DNA from: Zea mays
Taxonomy: Eukaryota; Streptophyta; Magnoliopsida; Poales; Poaceae
Direction of reading: 5' to 3'
Assembly (NCBI RefSeq): GCF_902167145.1
Contig: NW_023366915.1
Span: 62,001 to 126,000 of the forward strand
DNA length: 64,000 bases
Shown: in pieces, positions 47,701-58,366 of the stretch
Layout of the letters: every line of letters starts with the position of its first letter
How positions within the stretch are numbered: the stretch's first letter is position 1
The notes under the pieces: generated by a model
Database searches by the model: none
What the model saw: only the letters and a program-made list of their open reading frames with translations
Told to the model about the DNA's origin: nothing
Program-made: the position numbers and the translations under genes

Positions 47701-49047
47701 CAGACGCTCATACACCTCACCCCACATATGTTTCCTTGCCATAGATCACATTCTTGGATTTCTGGTGGAGACCATTTCTTGGTTAAAAACTCGTACGTGT
47801 TAGCCTTCGGTATTATTGAAAATGGTCATTCATGGCTATTTTCGGCAAATATGGGGGTTGTGTGGCCATTGATCATCGACCAGAGGCTCGTACACCTCAC
47901 CCCACATATGTTTCCTTGCCATAGATCACATTCTTGGATTTCTGGTGGAGACCATTTCTTGGTCAAAAATCCGTAGGTGTTAGCCTTCGGTATTATTGAA
48001 AATGGTCGTTCATGGCTATTTTCGACAAAATGGGGGTTGTGTGGCCATTGATCATCGACCAGACGCTCATACACCTCACCCCACATATGTTTCCTTGCCA
48101 TAGATCACATTCTTGGATTTCTGGTGGAGACCATTTCTTGGTTAAAAACTCGTACGTGTTAGCCTTCGGTATTATTGAAAATGGTCATTCATGGCTATTT
48201 TCGGCAAAATGGGGGTTGTGTGGCCATTGATCATCGACCAGAGGCTCGTACACCTCACCCCACATATGTTTCCTTGCCATAGATCACATTCTTGGATTTC
48301 TGGTGGAGACCATTTCTTGGTCAAAAATCCGTAGGTGTTAGCCTTCGGTATTATTGAAAATGGTCGTTCATGGCTATTTTCGACAAAAATGGGGGTTGTG
48401 TGGCCATTGATCATCGACCAGAGGCTCGTACACCTCACCCCACATATGTTTCCTTGCCATAGATCACATTCTTGGATTTCTGGTGGAGACCATTTTTGGT
48501 CAAAAATCCGTAGGTGTTAGCATTTGGTATTATTGAAAATGTCGTTCATGGCTATTTTCAAGGTCGCTCATGGCTATTTTCATAAAAAATGGGGGTTGTG
48601 TGGCCATTGATCATCGACCAGACGCTCATACACCTCACCCCACATATGTTTCCTTGCCATAGATTACATTCTTGGATTTTTGGTGGAAACCATTTCTTGG
48701 TTAAAAACTCGTACGGGTTAGCCTTCGGTATTATTGAAAATGGTCATTCATGGCTATTTTCGGCAAAATGGGGGTTGTGTGGCCATTGATCGTCGACCAG
48801 AGGCTCATACACCTCACCCCACATATGTTTCCTTGTCGTATATCACATTCTTGGATTTCTGGTGGAGACCATTTCTTGGTCAAAAATTCGTAGGTGTTAG
48901 CCTTCGATATTATTGAAAATGGTCGTTCATGGCTATTTTCGACAAAAATGGGGGTTGTGTGGCCATTGATCATCGACCAGAGGCTCATACACCTCACCCC
49001 ACATATGTTTCCTTGCCATAGATCACATTCTTGGATTTCTGGTGGAG
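44771..49047 (-). repeat. Knob180 satellite, - orientation
   Basis: About 24 monomers. A shortened unit at ~45791 (ACACCTTAATTCATGG) is related to the ACACCTTCATTCATGG units of the 1204-bp block after 60.4 kb. At ~46755 a partial unit is inserted (GTGTGGCTATTTTCGGC). The last monomer is split by the Opie-like element after GGTGGAGACCAT. Confidence 0.93.
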
Positions 49048-49052
49048 ACCAT
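49048..49052. other. Target-site duplication (left), ACCAT
   Basis: ACCAT occurs immediately before the left LTR and immediately after the right LTR (58362-58366). The interrupted satellite unit reads GGTGGAGACCATTTCTTG once the element and one copy are ignored. Confidence 0.95.
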
Positions 49053-49644
49053 TGAAAGTCGCCTAGAGGGGGGGTGAATAGGGCGAAACTGAAATTTACA
49101 AATATAAACACAACTACAAGCCGGGTTAGCGTTAGTAATAAAGAAACGAGTCCGCGAGAGAGGGTGGAAAACAATACGCAAGAAAATGAAGAGTGTGACA
49201 CGCGGATTTGTTTTACCGAGGTTCGGTTCTTGCAAACCTACTCCCCGTTGAGGAGGCCACAAAGGTCGGGTCTCTTTCAACCCTTCCCTCTCTCAAACGA
49301 TCCCACGGATCGAGTGAGCTTTCTCTTCTCAATCACTTGGAACACAAAGTTCCCACAAGGGCCACCACACAATTGGTGCCTCTTGCCTCGATTACAAGTG
49401 AGTGCTTGATCGTAATGAAAGAATCAAGAAAGCACGATTGCAAAAAGGCCAAGCGACAAGAGCGACGAATAACACACGGATCACTTTCTCTCTCAAGTCA
49501 CTAATCACTAATGATCTCTTTTCTCAATTGTGAAACTTGGAGAGATGGAGGCTTTGAATGTGTCTTGGAATGGAATGCTAGCTCTTGTATTGAATGTTGA
49601 AGGTTGGAATGCTTGGATGAAGTGAATGGAGGTGGTTGGGGTTG

Positions 49645-49652
49645 TATTTATA
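49645..49652 (-). promoter_or_regulatory. TATA box in 3' LTR (bottom strand)
   Basis: Top strand TATTTATA, bottom strand TATAAATA. In this position it would fire out of the element into the knob satellite to the left. Confidence 0.6.
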
Positions 49653-49693
49653 GCCACCAACCACTTCCTAGCCGTTGCTCCATTCTGCTGAGC

Positions 49694-50160
49694 GCGGACG
49701 GTCCGTGTGCCAGGTCTGGACGGTCCGCCCCAGTAGATCAACGGCTGAAAATGCAACGGTCAGCAGTAACGGCTATATCAACGGCTATATTGCATTTAAT
49801 GCGTTGTCAGATGTCAGACAGACCCAGTCGCGGACGGTCCGCGATCCTGGCCCGGACGGTCCGCGAACCCGCTATAATTCATTTCTCCGAACCCGTCACC
49901 TTCGGGTTTTTCGGTTTCTCACCTACCGGACGGTCCGAGCCAGAGGCCGGACGGTCCGCGCAAGGGCTCGGACGGTCTTTGCTTTTCCTCCGGACAGTCC
50001 ATAGTGTAGACTTCGATTTTTGCATTGGTTCTGGCCGAGTGACATCCTTGTGTCGCGGACGGTCCGCCGCAAGGGCCCGGACAGTCCGCACTTGGCCTGT
50101 TTTTCCAAAAAGCTTCTCCTGTCCGGAATAATCTACGGTATTTCGGACAGTCGATTTAGT
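49694..50160. promoter_or_regulatory. GGACGGTCCG palindrome cluster in 3' LTR
   Basis: About seven perfect GGACGGTCCG 10-bp palindromes and several near copies (GGACAGTCC, GGACGGTCT), many extended as CCGGACGGTCCGCG. They lie on the upstream side of the TATA box for bottom-strand transcription. I recall repeated palindromes as a conserved feature of Sirevirus LTRs; a role as promoter or factor-binding modules is inference. Confidence 0.7.
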
Positions 50161-50293
50161 ATGGTTATAGATGAACCTTTGGCACCTGTAGAACATATAA
50201 TCTAGAGCAAAACTAGTCAGTCCAATTGTTTGTGTTGGGCAATTCAACCACCAAAATTATATAGGAACTAGGTGTAAGCCTAATTCCCTTTCA

Positions 50294-50309
50294 ATCTCCC
50301 CCTTTTTGG
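50294..50309 (-). other. Polypurine tract next to 3' LTR
   Basis: Bottom strand CCAAAAAGGGGGAGAT abuts the LTR. This is the likely plus-strand primer. Confidence 0.8.
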
Positions 50310-51125
50310 TGATTGATGCCAACACAAACCAAAGCAAATGTAGAAGTGCATAATTGAACTAGTTTGCATAATGTAAGTGCAAAGGTTGCTTGGAATTGAG
50401 CCAATATAAATGCTTACAAGATATGCATGGATTGTTTCTTCATTTTTAACATTTTGGACCACGCTTGCACCACATGTTTTGTTTTTGCAAAATCTTTTGT
50501 AAATCTTTTCAAAGTTCTTTTGCAAATAGTCAAAGGCAAATGAATAAGATTTTGAGAAGCATTTTCAAGATTTGAAATTTTCTCCCCCTGTTTCAAATGC
50601 TTTTCCTTTGACTAAACAAAACTCCCCCTAAATGAGATTCTCCTCTTAGTGTTCAAGAGGGTTTTGATGTATCATTTTGAAATACTACTTTCTCCCCCTT
50701 TTGAACACAATAGGATACCAATTGAAAATATTCAACACTTAAGTTAAGTTTTTGAAATTGGTGGTGGTGCGGTCCTTTTGCTTTGGGCTCTTACTTTCTC
50801 CCCCTTTGGCATGAATCGCCAAAAACGGAATCATTAGAGCCCTCGAAATGCTTTCTTCCCCTTTGGTCATAAATAAATGAGTTAAGATTATACCAAAGAC
50901 GAAGTCCTTTTGCTTGGTGCTGAAGTTTTCTCCCCCTTGAACGGAGAGTTGCTTGGAGCGACGGCGAAGGATGAGTTACGTAGTGGAAGCCTTTGTCTTC
51001 GCCGAAGACTCCAATTCCCTTTCAATACACCTATGACTTGGTTTGAAATAGACTTGAAAACACATTAGTCATAGCATATGAAAGACACATGATCAAAGGT
51101 ATATAAAATGAGCTATATGTGCAAG
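50310..51125. other. Non-coding region with repeated polypurine tracts
   Basis: No gene. CTCCCCCT-type tracts (GGGGGAG on the element's sense strand) recur near 50581, 50622, 50691, 50791 and 50930, with weaker TTCCCCTTTGG near 50852. Several polypurine tracts before the 3' LTR are, to my knowledge, characteristic of Sireviruses. Confidence 0.75.
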
Positions 51126-54100
51126 CTAGCAAAAGAAATTGCGTGAATCAAGAATATTGAGCTCATGCCTAAGTTTGTTAAAAGATTGTTCATCAAGAGG
51201 CTTGGTAAAGATATCGGCTAATTGATCTTTAGTATTAATGTAAGAAATCTCGATATCTCCCTTTTGTTGGTGATCCCTCAAAAAGTGATACCGAATGGCT
51301 ATGTGTTTAGTGCGGCTATGCTCGACGGGATTGTCGGCCATTTTGATTGCACTCTCATTATCACATAGCAAAGGAGCTTTGGTTAATTTGTAACCGTAGT
51401 CCCGCAGGGTTTGCCTCATCCAAAGCAATTGCGCGCAACAATGGCCTGCGACAATATACTCGGCTTCGGCGGTGGAAAGAGCGACCGAATTTTGCTTCTT
51501 TGAAGCCCAAGACACCAAGGATCTTCCCAAGAACTGGCAAGTCCCCGATGAGCTCTTCCTATTGATTTTACACCCCGCCCAATCGGCATCCGAATAACCA
51601 ATCAAATCAAATGTGGATCCCCAAGGATACCAAAGCCCAAACTTAGGAGTATAAGCCAAATATCTCAAGATTCGTTTTACGGCCGTAAGGTGAGCTTCCT
51701 TAGGGTCGGCTTGGAATCTTGCACACATGCATACGGAAAGCATAATATCCGGTCGAGATGCACATAAATAGAGTAAAGAACCTATCATCGACCGGTATAC
51801 CTTTTGATCCACGGACTTACCTCCCGTGTCGAGGTCGAGATGCCCATTAGTTCCCATGGGTGTCTTGATGGGTTTGGCATCCTTCATCCCAAACTTGGTT
51901 AGAATGTCTTGAGTGTACTTCGTTTGGCTGATGAAGGTGCCCTCTTGGAGTTGTTTGACTTGGAATCCTAGAAAATACTTCAACTCCCCCATCATAGACA
52001 TCTCGAACTTCTGTGTCATGATCCTACTAAACTCTTCACATGTAGACTCATTAGTAGACCCAAATATAATACCATCAACATAAATTTGGCATACAAACAA
52101 GTCATTTTCAAGAGTTTTAGTAAAGAGTGTGGGATCGGCCTTTCCGACTTTGAAGCCATTTGCAATAAGGAAATCTCTAAGGCATTCATACCATGCTCTT
52201 GGGGCTTGCTTGAGCCCATAAAGCGCCTTAGAGAGCTTATAGACATGGTTAGGATACTCACTGTCTTCAAAGCCGGGAGGTTGCTCAACATAGACCTCTT
52301 CCTTGATTGGTCCATTGAGGAAGGCACTTTTCACGTCCATTTGATAAAGCTTAAAGCCATGGCAAGTAGCATAGGCCAATAATATTCGAATTGACTCAAG
52401 CCTAGCTACGGGTGCATAGGTTTCACCGAAATCCAAACCTTCGACTTGGGAGTATCCCTTGGCCACAAGTCGAGCTTTGTTCCTTGTCACCACACCATGC
52501 TCATCTTGCTTGTTGCGGAAGACCCATTTGGTTCCTACAACATTTTGGTTAGGACGTGGAACTAAATGCCATACCTCATTCCTAGTGAAGTTGTTGAGTT
52601 CCTCTTGCATTGCCACCACCCAATCCAAATCTTGAAGTGCTTCCTCTACCCTATGTGGCTCAATATAGGAAACAAACGAGTAATGTTCGCAAAAGTGTGC
52701 AACACGAGATCTAGTGGTTACCCCCTTATGAATGTCGCCGAGGATGGTGTCGACGGGGTGATCTCGTTGGATTTCTTGGTGGACTCTTGGGTGTGGCGGC
52801 CTTTGCTCTTCATCCTCCTTGTCTTCCTCATTTGCATCTCCCCCTTGATCATTGCCATCATCTTGAGGTGGCTCATTTGCTTGATCTTCTACTTCATCAA
52901 CTTGAGCTTCATCCTCATTTTGAGTTGGTGGAGATGCTTGCGTGGAGGAGGATGGTTGATCTTGTGTGTTTGGAGGCTCTTTGGATTCCTTAGGACACAC
53001 ATCCCCGATGGACATGTTCCTTAACGCGATGCACGGAGCCTCGTCATCACCTATCTCATCAAGATCAACATGCTCTACTTGAGAGCCGTTAGTTTCATCA
53101 AACACAACGTCACATGAGACTTCAACTAGTCCGGTGGACTTGTTAAAGACCCTATATGCCCTTGTGTTTGAGTCATAACCAAGTAAAAAGCCTTCTACAG
53201 TCTTAGGAGCAAATTTAGATTTTCTACCTCTTTTAACTAGAATAAAGCATTTGCTACCAAAGACTCTAAAATATGAAATGTTGGGCTTTTTACCGGTTAG
53301 GAGTTCATACGATGTCTTCTTGAGGATTCGGTGAAGATATAACCGGTTGATGGCGTAGCAAGCGGTGTTGACCGCCTCGGCCCAAAACCGATCTGAAGTC
53401 TTGTACTCATCAAGCATGGTCCTTGCCATGTCCAATAGAGTTCTATTCTTCCTCTCCACTACACCATTTTGTTGAGGTGTGTAGGGAGAAGAGAACTCAT
53501 GCTTGATTCCCTCCTCCTCAAGGAAGCCTTCGATTTGAGAGTTCTTGAACTCCGTCCCGTTGCCGCTTCTAATTTTCTTGATCCTTAAGCCGAACTCATT
53601 TTGAGCCCGTCTCAAGAATCCCTTTAAGGTTTCTTGGGTTTGAGATTTTTCCTGTAAAAAGAATACCCAAGTGAAGCGAGAATAATCATCCACAATAACT
53701 AGACAGTACTTACTGCCACCGATGCTTATGTAGGCTATTGGGCCGAATAGATCCATGTGCAGGAGCTCCAGTGGCCTGTCGGTCGTCATTATGTTCTTAT
53801 GCGGATGATGAGAGCCAACTTGCTTTCCTGCTTGGCATGCGCTACAAATCCTATCTTTCTCAAAATGAACATTTGTTAGTCCTAAAATGTGTTCTCCCTT
53901 TAGAAGCTTATGAAGATTCTTCATCCCAACATGAGCTAGTCGGCGGTGCCAGAGCCAACCCATGTTAGTCTTAGCAATTAAGCAAGTGTCGAGTTCAGCT
54001 CTATCAAAATCTACCAAGTATAGCTGACCCTTCTAACACTCCTTTAAATGCTATTGAATCATCACTTCTTCTAAAGACAGTGACACCTATATCAGTGAAT

Positions 54101-54369
54101 AGACAGTTGTAGCCCATTTGACATAATTGGGAAACAGAAAGCAAGTTGTAATCTAAGGAATCAACAAGAAAAACATTGGAAATGGAATGGTCCGGAGATA
54201 TAGCAATTTTACCCAAACCTTTGACCAAACCTTGATTTCCATCCCCGAATGTGATAGCTCGTTGGGGATCTTGGTTTTTCTCATAGGAGGAGAACATTTT
54301 CTTCTCCCCTGTCATGTGGTTCGTGCACCCGCTGTCGAGTATCCAACTTGAGCCCCCGGATGCATAAAC
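51126..54369 (-). pseudogene. pol: Copia pol polyprotein, broken
   Basis: Domains in order: aspartic protease (WILDSGCTNHMTGE, ~54342-54305), integrase zinc finger (HRRLAHVGM...CSACQAGK), integrase core ([24 protein letters not shown]), reverse transcriptase ([32 protein letters not shown]) and RNase H ([21 protein letters not shown]), ending at TAG 51126-51128. Three defects are visible: a one-base frame change in a run of three C at 54028-54030, between protease and integrase; the second integrase Asp of the DDE triad is Gly (GGC, 53562-53564, in RSGNGTEF); and the YVDD active-site motif reads YVDG (52071-52073). The frame opens right after TAG at 54370-54372, and pol is shifted relative to gag. 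The protease and RNase H motifs shown look intact. The protein as encoded should be inactive. Confidence 0.92.
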
Positions 54370-54382
54370 CTACAAAACACGT

Positions 54383-57073
54383 TTAGTTCTTGACTTTAGG
54401 TACCCAAATGGTTTTGGGTCCTTTGGCATTAGACACAAGAACTTTGGGTACCCAAACACAAGTCTTTGACCCCTTGTGCTTGCCCCCAACATATTTGGCA
54501 ACTACCTTGCCGGATTTGTTAGTTAAAACATAAGATGCATCAAAAGTTTTAAAGGAAATGTTTTGATCATTTGATGCACTAGGAGTTTTCTTTCTAGACA
54601 ACCTAGCACGGGTTGGTTGCCTAGAGCTAGATGTCTCACTCTTATACATAAAAGCATGGTTAGAACCAGAGTGAGACTTCCTAGAATGAATTTTTCTAAT
54701 TTTGTCCTCGGGATAACCGGCAGGGTATAAAATGTAACCCTCGTTATCCTGAGGCATGGGAGCCTTGCCCTTAACAAAATTGGACAATCTTTTAGGAGGG
54801 GCATTAAGTTTGACATTGTCTCCCCTTTGGAAGCCAATGCCATCCTTGATGCCAGGGCGTCTCCCATTATAAAGCATGCTACGAGCAAATTTAAATTTCT
54901 CATTTTCTAGGTTGTGCTCGGCAATTTTAGCATCTAATTTAGCTATATGATCATTTTGTTGTTTAATTAAAATCATGTGATCATGAATAGCATCTACATC
55001 AATATCTCTACATCTAGTGCAAATAGTGACATGCTCAATGGTAGATGTAGAGGGTTTGCAAGAATTAAGTTCAACAATCTTAGCATGAAGTATATCATTC
55101 TTATCTCTAAGATCGGAAATTGTAATTTTGCAAACATCAAAATCTTTAGCCTTAGCAAGCAATTTTTTATTTTCATCTCTAAGGCTAGCAAGGGAAATGT
55201 TTAATTCATCAATCCTAGCAAGCAAATCATCATTATTATCTCTAGGATTGGGAATTGAAACATTGCAAACATGTGAATCAACCTTATTTAAACTAGCATT
55301 TTCATTCCTAAGGTTGTCAATCATCTCACGGCAAGTGCTTAGCTCACTAGATAATTTTTCACATTTTTCTACTTCTAGAGCATAAGCATTTTTAACCTTA
55401 ACATGCTTCTTATTTTCTTTAATAAGGAAGTCCTCTTGGGTGTCCAAGAGATCATCCTTTTCATGAATGGCACTAATCAATTCATTAAGTTTTTCTTTTT
55501 GTTGCATGTTGAGGTTGGCAAAAAGAGAGCGCAAGTTATCCTCCTCATCACTAGCATTATCATCACTAGAAGACTCATATTTAGTGGATGATTTGGATTT
55601 TACCTTCTTTTTGCCGTCCTTTGCCATGAGGCACTTGTGGCCGACGTTTGGGAAGAGAAGTCCCTTGGTGACGGCGATGTTGGCGGCGTCCTCGTCGTCG
55701 GAGGAGTCGCTTGAGCTTTCGTCGGAATCCCACTCCCGACAAACATGGGCATCTCCGCCCTTCTTCTTGTAGTACCTCTTCTTCTCCTTTCTTCTCCCTT
55801 TCTTGTCGTTGCCTCGGTCACTGTCACTTGATATAGGACATTTAGCAATAAAATGACTGGGCTTACCACATTTGTAGCAAACCTTCTTGGAGCGGGACTT
55901 GTAGTCTTTCCCCCTCCTCTGTTTGAGGATTTGGCGGAAGCTCTTGATGACTAGCGCCATTTCTTCATTGTCAAGCTTGGAGGCGTCTATTGGTTGTCGA
56001 TTTGGTGTAGACTCCTCCTTCTTTTCTTCCGTCGCTTTGAATGCGACGGGTTGAGCTTCGGATGTAGATGGATCATCAAGCTCGTTGATCTTCCTTGAGC
56101 CTTCGACCATGCACTCAAAACTTACAAAATGCCCGATAACTTCCTCGGGGGTCATTTTAGTATATCTACGATTACCATGAATTAATTGAACTTGAGTAGG
56201 GTTAAGGAAAATAAGAGATCTTAGAATAACCTTAACCACCTCGTGGTCATCCCACTTTACGCTCCCGAGGTTGCGCACTTGGTTCACCAAGGTCTTGAGC
56301 CGGTTGTACATATGTTGTGGCTCCTCCCCTTTGCGAAGCCGGAACCGACCGAGCTCCCCCTCGATCGTTTCCCGCTTGGTGATCTTGGTGAGCTCGTCTC
56401 CCTCGTGCGCGGTTTTGAGCACATCCCAAACCTCCTTGGCGCTCTTCAACCCTTGAACTTTGTTATACTCCTCTCTACTCAAAGAGGCGAGGAGTATTGT
56501 TGTCGCTTGAGAGTTGAAGTGCTCGATTTGGGCCACCTCATCCTCGTCATAGTCTTTATCCCCTACTGACGGTACCTGTGCACCAAACTCAACAACATCT
56601 CATATACTTTTGTGGAGTGAGGTTAGATGAAATCTCATTAAATCACTCCACCTAGCATAATCTTCACCATCAAAAGTTGGTGGTTTGCCTAATGGGACGG
56701 AAAGTAGAGGTGCATGTTTAGAAATGCGAGAATAGTGTAGTGGGATCTTACTAAACTTCTTACGCTCTTGGCATTTAGAAGTTACGGAGGGCGCATCGGA
56801 GTCGGAGGTTGATGTTGATGAAGTGTCGGTCTCGTAGTAGACCACTTTCCTCATCCTCTTTTGCTTGTCCCCGCTTCGATGCGGCTTGTGGGAAGAAGAT
56901 TTTTCCTTCTTCTCTTTGTGGTGAGAAGAAGATTTCTTCTCCTTCCCTTTGTTGGAGGAGCTCTTCTTCTTCTCCCTCCTTTTGGTGCGGGACTCTTCCG
57001 ATGAAGTGCTCCCGTGGCTTGTAGTGGGCTTTTCGCCGGTCTCCATCTCCTTCTTGGCGTGATCTCCCGACAT
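54383..57073 (-). pseudogene. gag: Sirevirus gag, interrupted by a stop codon
   Basis: One continuous frame from ATG 57073 (MSGDHAKKEMETGEKP) to TAA 54383-54385, broken by TGA at 56600-56602 (codon 158). The N-terminal ~90 residues are Ser/Lys-rich and very basic; PLGKPPTFDGEDYARW begins the capsid region, which continues after the stop (AQIEHFNSQATTILLASL, EEYNKVQGLKSAKEVWDVLK, a UBN2-type Gag fold). A zinc knuckle CYKCGKPSHFIAKC (CX2CX4HX4C) lies at 55879-55838, followed by acidic Ser/Asp runs, a long coiled coil (~55500-54900) and a basic Gly/Ser tail. Gag normally builds the particle and binds RNA; here translation would end inside the capsid domain. The long tail after the zinc knuckle is typical of Sireviruses. 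Confidence 0.9.
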
Positions 57074-57107
57074 CACTTCGAGCGGTTAGGCTCTAATGAA
57101 GCACCGA

Positions 57108-57119
57108 GCTTTGATACCA
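57108..57119 (-). other. Primer-binding site (initiator Met tRNA)
   Basis: Bottom strand TGGTATCAAAGC, two bases from the 5' LTR, resembles the plant initiator methionine tRNA complement TGGTATCAGAGC. It fixes the element's orientation. Confidence 0.85.
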
Positions 57120-57713
57120 ATTGAAAGTCGCCTAGAGGGGGGGTGAATAGGGCGAAACTGAAATTTACAAATATAAACACAACTACAAGCCGGGTTAGCG
57201 TTAGTAATAAAGAAACGAGTCCGCGAGAGAGGGTGGAAAACAAATCGCAAGCAAATGAAGAGTGTGACACGCGGATTTGTTTTACCGAGGTTCGGTTCTT
57301 GCAAACCTACTCCCCGTTGAGGAGGCCACAAAGGCCGAGTCTCTTTCAACCCTTCCCTCTCTCAAACGATCCCACGGATCGAGTGAGCTTTCTCTTCTCA
57401 ATCACTTGGAACACAAAGTTCCCACAAGGGCCACCACACAATTGGTGCCTCTTGCCTCGATTACAAGTGAGTGCTTGATCGTAATGAAAGAATCAAGAAA
57501 GCACGATTGCAAAAAGGCCAAGCGACAAGAGCGACGAATAACACACGGATCACTTTCTCTCTCAAGTCACTAATCACTAATGATCTCTTTTCTCAATTGT
57601 GAAACTTGGAGAGATGGAGGCTTTGAATGTGTCTTGGAATGGAATGCTAGCTCTTGTATTGAATGTTGAAGGTTGGAATGCTTGGATGAAGTGAATGGAG
57701 GTGGTTGGGGTTG

Positions 57714-57721
57714 TATTTATA
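57714..57721 (-). promoter_or_regulatory. TATA box in 5' LTR (bottom strand)
   Basis: Bottom strand TATAAATA, about 640 bp upstream of the gag ATG, with the palindrome cluster just upstream of it. Likely core promoter of the element. Confidence 0.65.
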
Positions 57722-57762
57722 GCCACCAACCACTTCCTAGCCGTTGCTCCATTCTGCTGAGC

Positions 57763-58225
57763 GCGGACGGTCCGCGTGCCAGGTCCGGACGGTCCGCCCC
57801 AGTAGATCAACGGCTGAAAATGCAACGGTCAGCAGTAACGGCTATATCAACGGCTATATTGCATTTAATGCGTTGTCAGATGTCAGACAGACCCAGTCGC
57901 GGACGGTCCGCGATCCTGGCCCGGACGGTCCGCGAACCCGCTATAATTCATTTCTCCGAACCCGTCACCTTCGGGTTTTCGGTTTCTCACCTACCAGACG
58001 GTCCGTGCCAGAGGCCGGACGGTCCGCGCAACGGCTCGGACGGTCTTTGCTTTTCCTCCGGACAGTCCATAGTGTAGACTTCGATTTTTGCATTGGTTCT
58101 GGCCGAGTGACATCCTTGTGTCGCGGACGGTCCGCCGCAAGGGCCCGGACAGTCCGCGCTTGGCCTGTTTTTCCAAAAAGCTTCTCCTGTCCGGAATAAT
58201 CTACGGTATTTCGGACAGTCGATTT
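57763..58225. promoter_or_regulatory. GGACGGTCCG palindrome cluster in 5' LTR
   Basis: Same cluster as in the other LTR with individual base changes. For example, CGGACGGTCCGCG near 57765 is CGGACGGTCCGTG in the 3' LTR, and CCAGACGGTCCG near 57995 has lost one half-site base. Confidence 0.7.
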
Positions 58226-58361
58226 AGTATGGTTATAGATGAACCTTTGGCACCTGTAGAACATATAATCTAGAGCAAAACTAGTCAGTCCAATTGTTTG
58301 TTTTGGGCAATTCAACCACCAAAATTATATAGGAACTAGGTGTAATCCTAATTCCCTTTCA

Positions 58362-58366
58362 ACCAT
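58362..58366. other. Target-site duplication (right), ACCAT
   Basis: Second copy of the bases at 49048-49052. The satellite resumes in the same - orientation and the same monomer phase. Confidence 0.95.

Larger units (their letters stand above)
49053..50293 (-). repeat. 3' LTR of the Opie-like element
   Basis: 1241 bp. Bottom-strand TATA box (49645-49652) and a cluster of GGACGGTCCG palindromes (49694-50160). Compared with 57122-58361 it has about 13 base changes and one extra T in GGGTTTTTCGG near 49911. Open frames of ~100-175 codons here are shared by both LTRs and look incidental. Confidence 0.95.
49053..58361 (-). mobile_element. Copia-type LTR retrotransposon (Sirevirus, Opie-like), inactive
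   Basis: A 9309-bp element with 1241- and 1240-bp LTRs (TGAAAG...CTTTCA) and 5-bp target duplication. Bottom-strand order: 5' LTR (57122-58361), initiator-Met-tRNA primer site, gag (57073-54383), pol in Copia order protease-integrase-RT-RNase H (54369-51126), a region with repeated CTCCCCC/GGGGGAG tracts, 3' LTR (49053-50293). Copia gene order, the long coiled gag tail, the Met-tRNA site and multiple polypurine tracts mark it as a Sirevirus; LTR ends and size fit maize Opie as I recall it. It carries a nonsense codon in gag, a frameshift in pol and two catalytic substitutions. LTRs differ at about 13 substitutions and one indel by eye (~1%). Confidence 0.9.
57122..58361 (-). repeat. 5' LTR of the Opie-like element
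   Basis: 1240 bp, ~99% identical to the 3' LTR. Holds the likely promoter (TATA, bottom strand, 57714-57721) and the GGACGGTCCG palindrome cluster (57763-58225). Confidence 0.95.

Noticed and set aside
49604..50131. 175-codon open frame in the Opie-like LTR
   Set aside because: Covers the GGACGGTCCG repeats, which translate to repeated RTVR/DGP peptides; its counterpart in the other LTR is broken by a one-base indel.
52566..53024. 152-codon top-strand frame opposite pol
   Set aside because: Shadow of the pol reading frame; hydrophobic composition comes from antisense of acidic/Gln-rich sequence.
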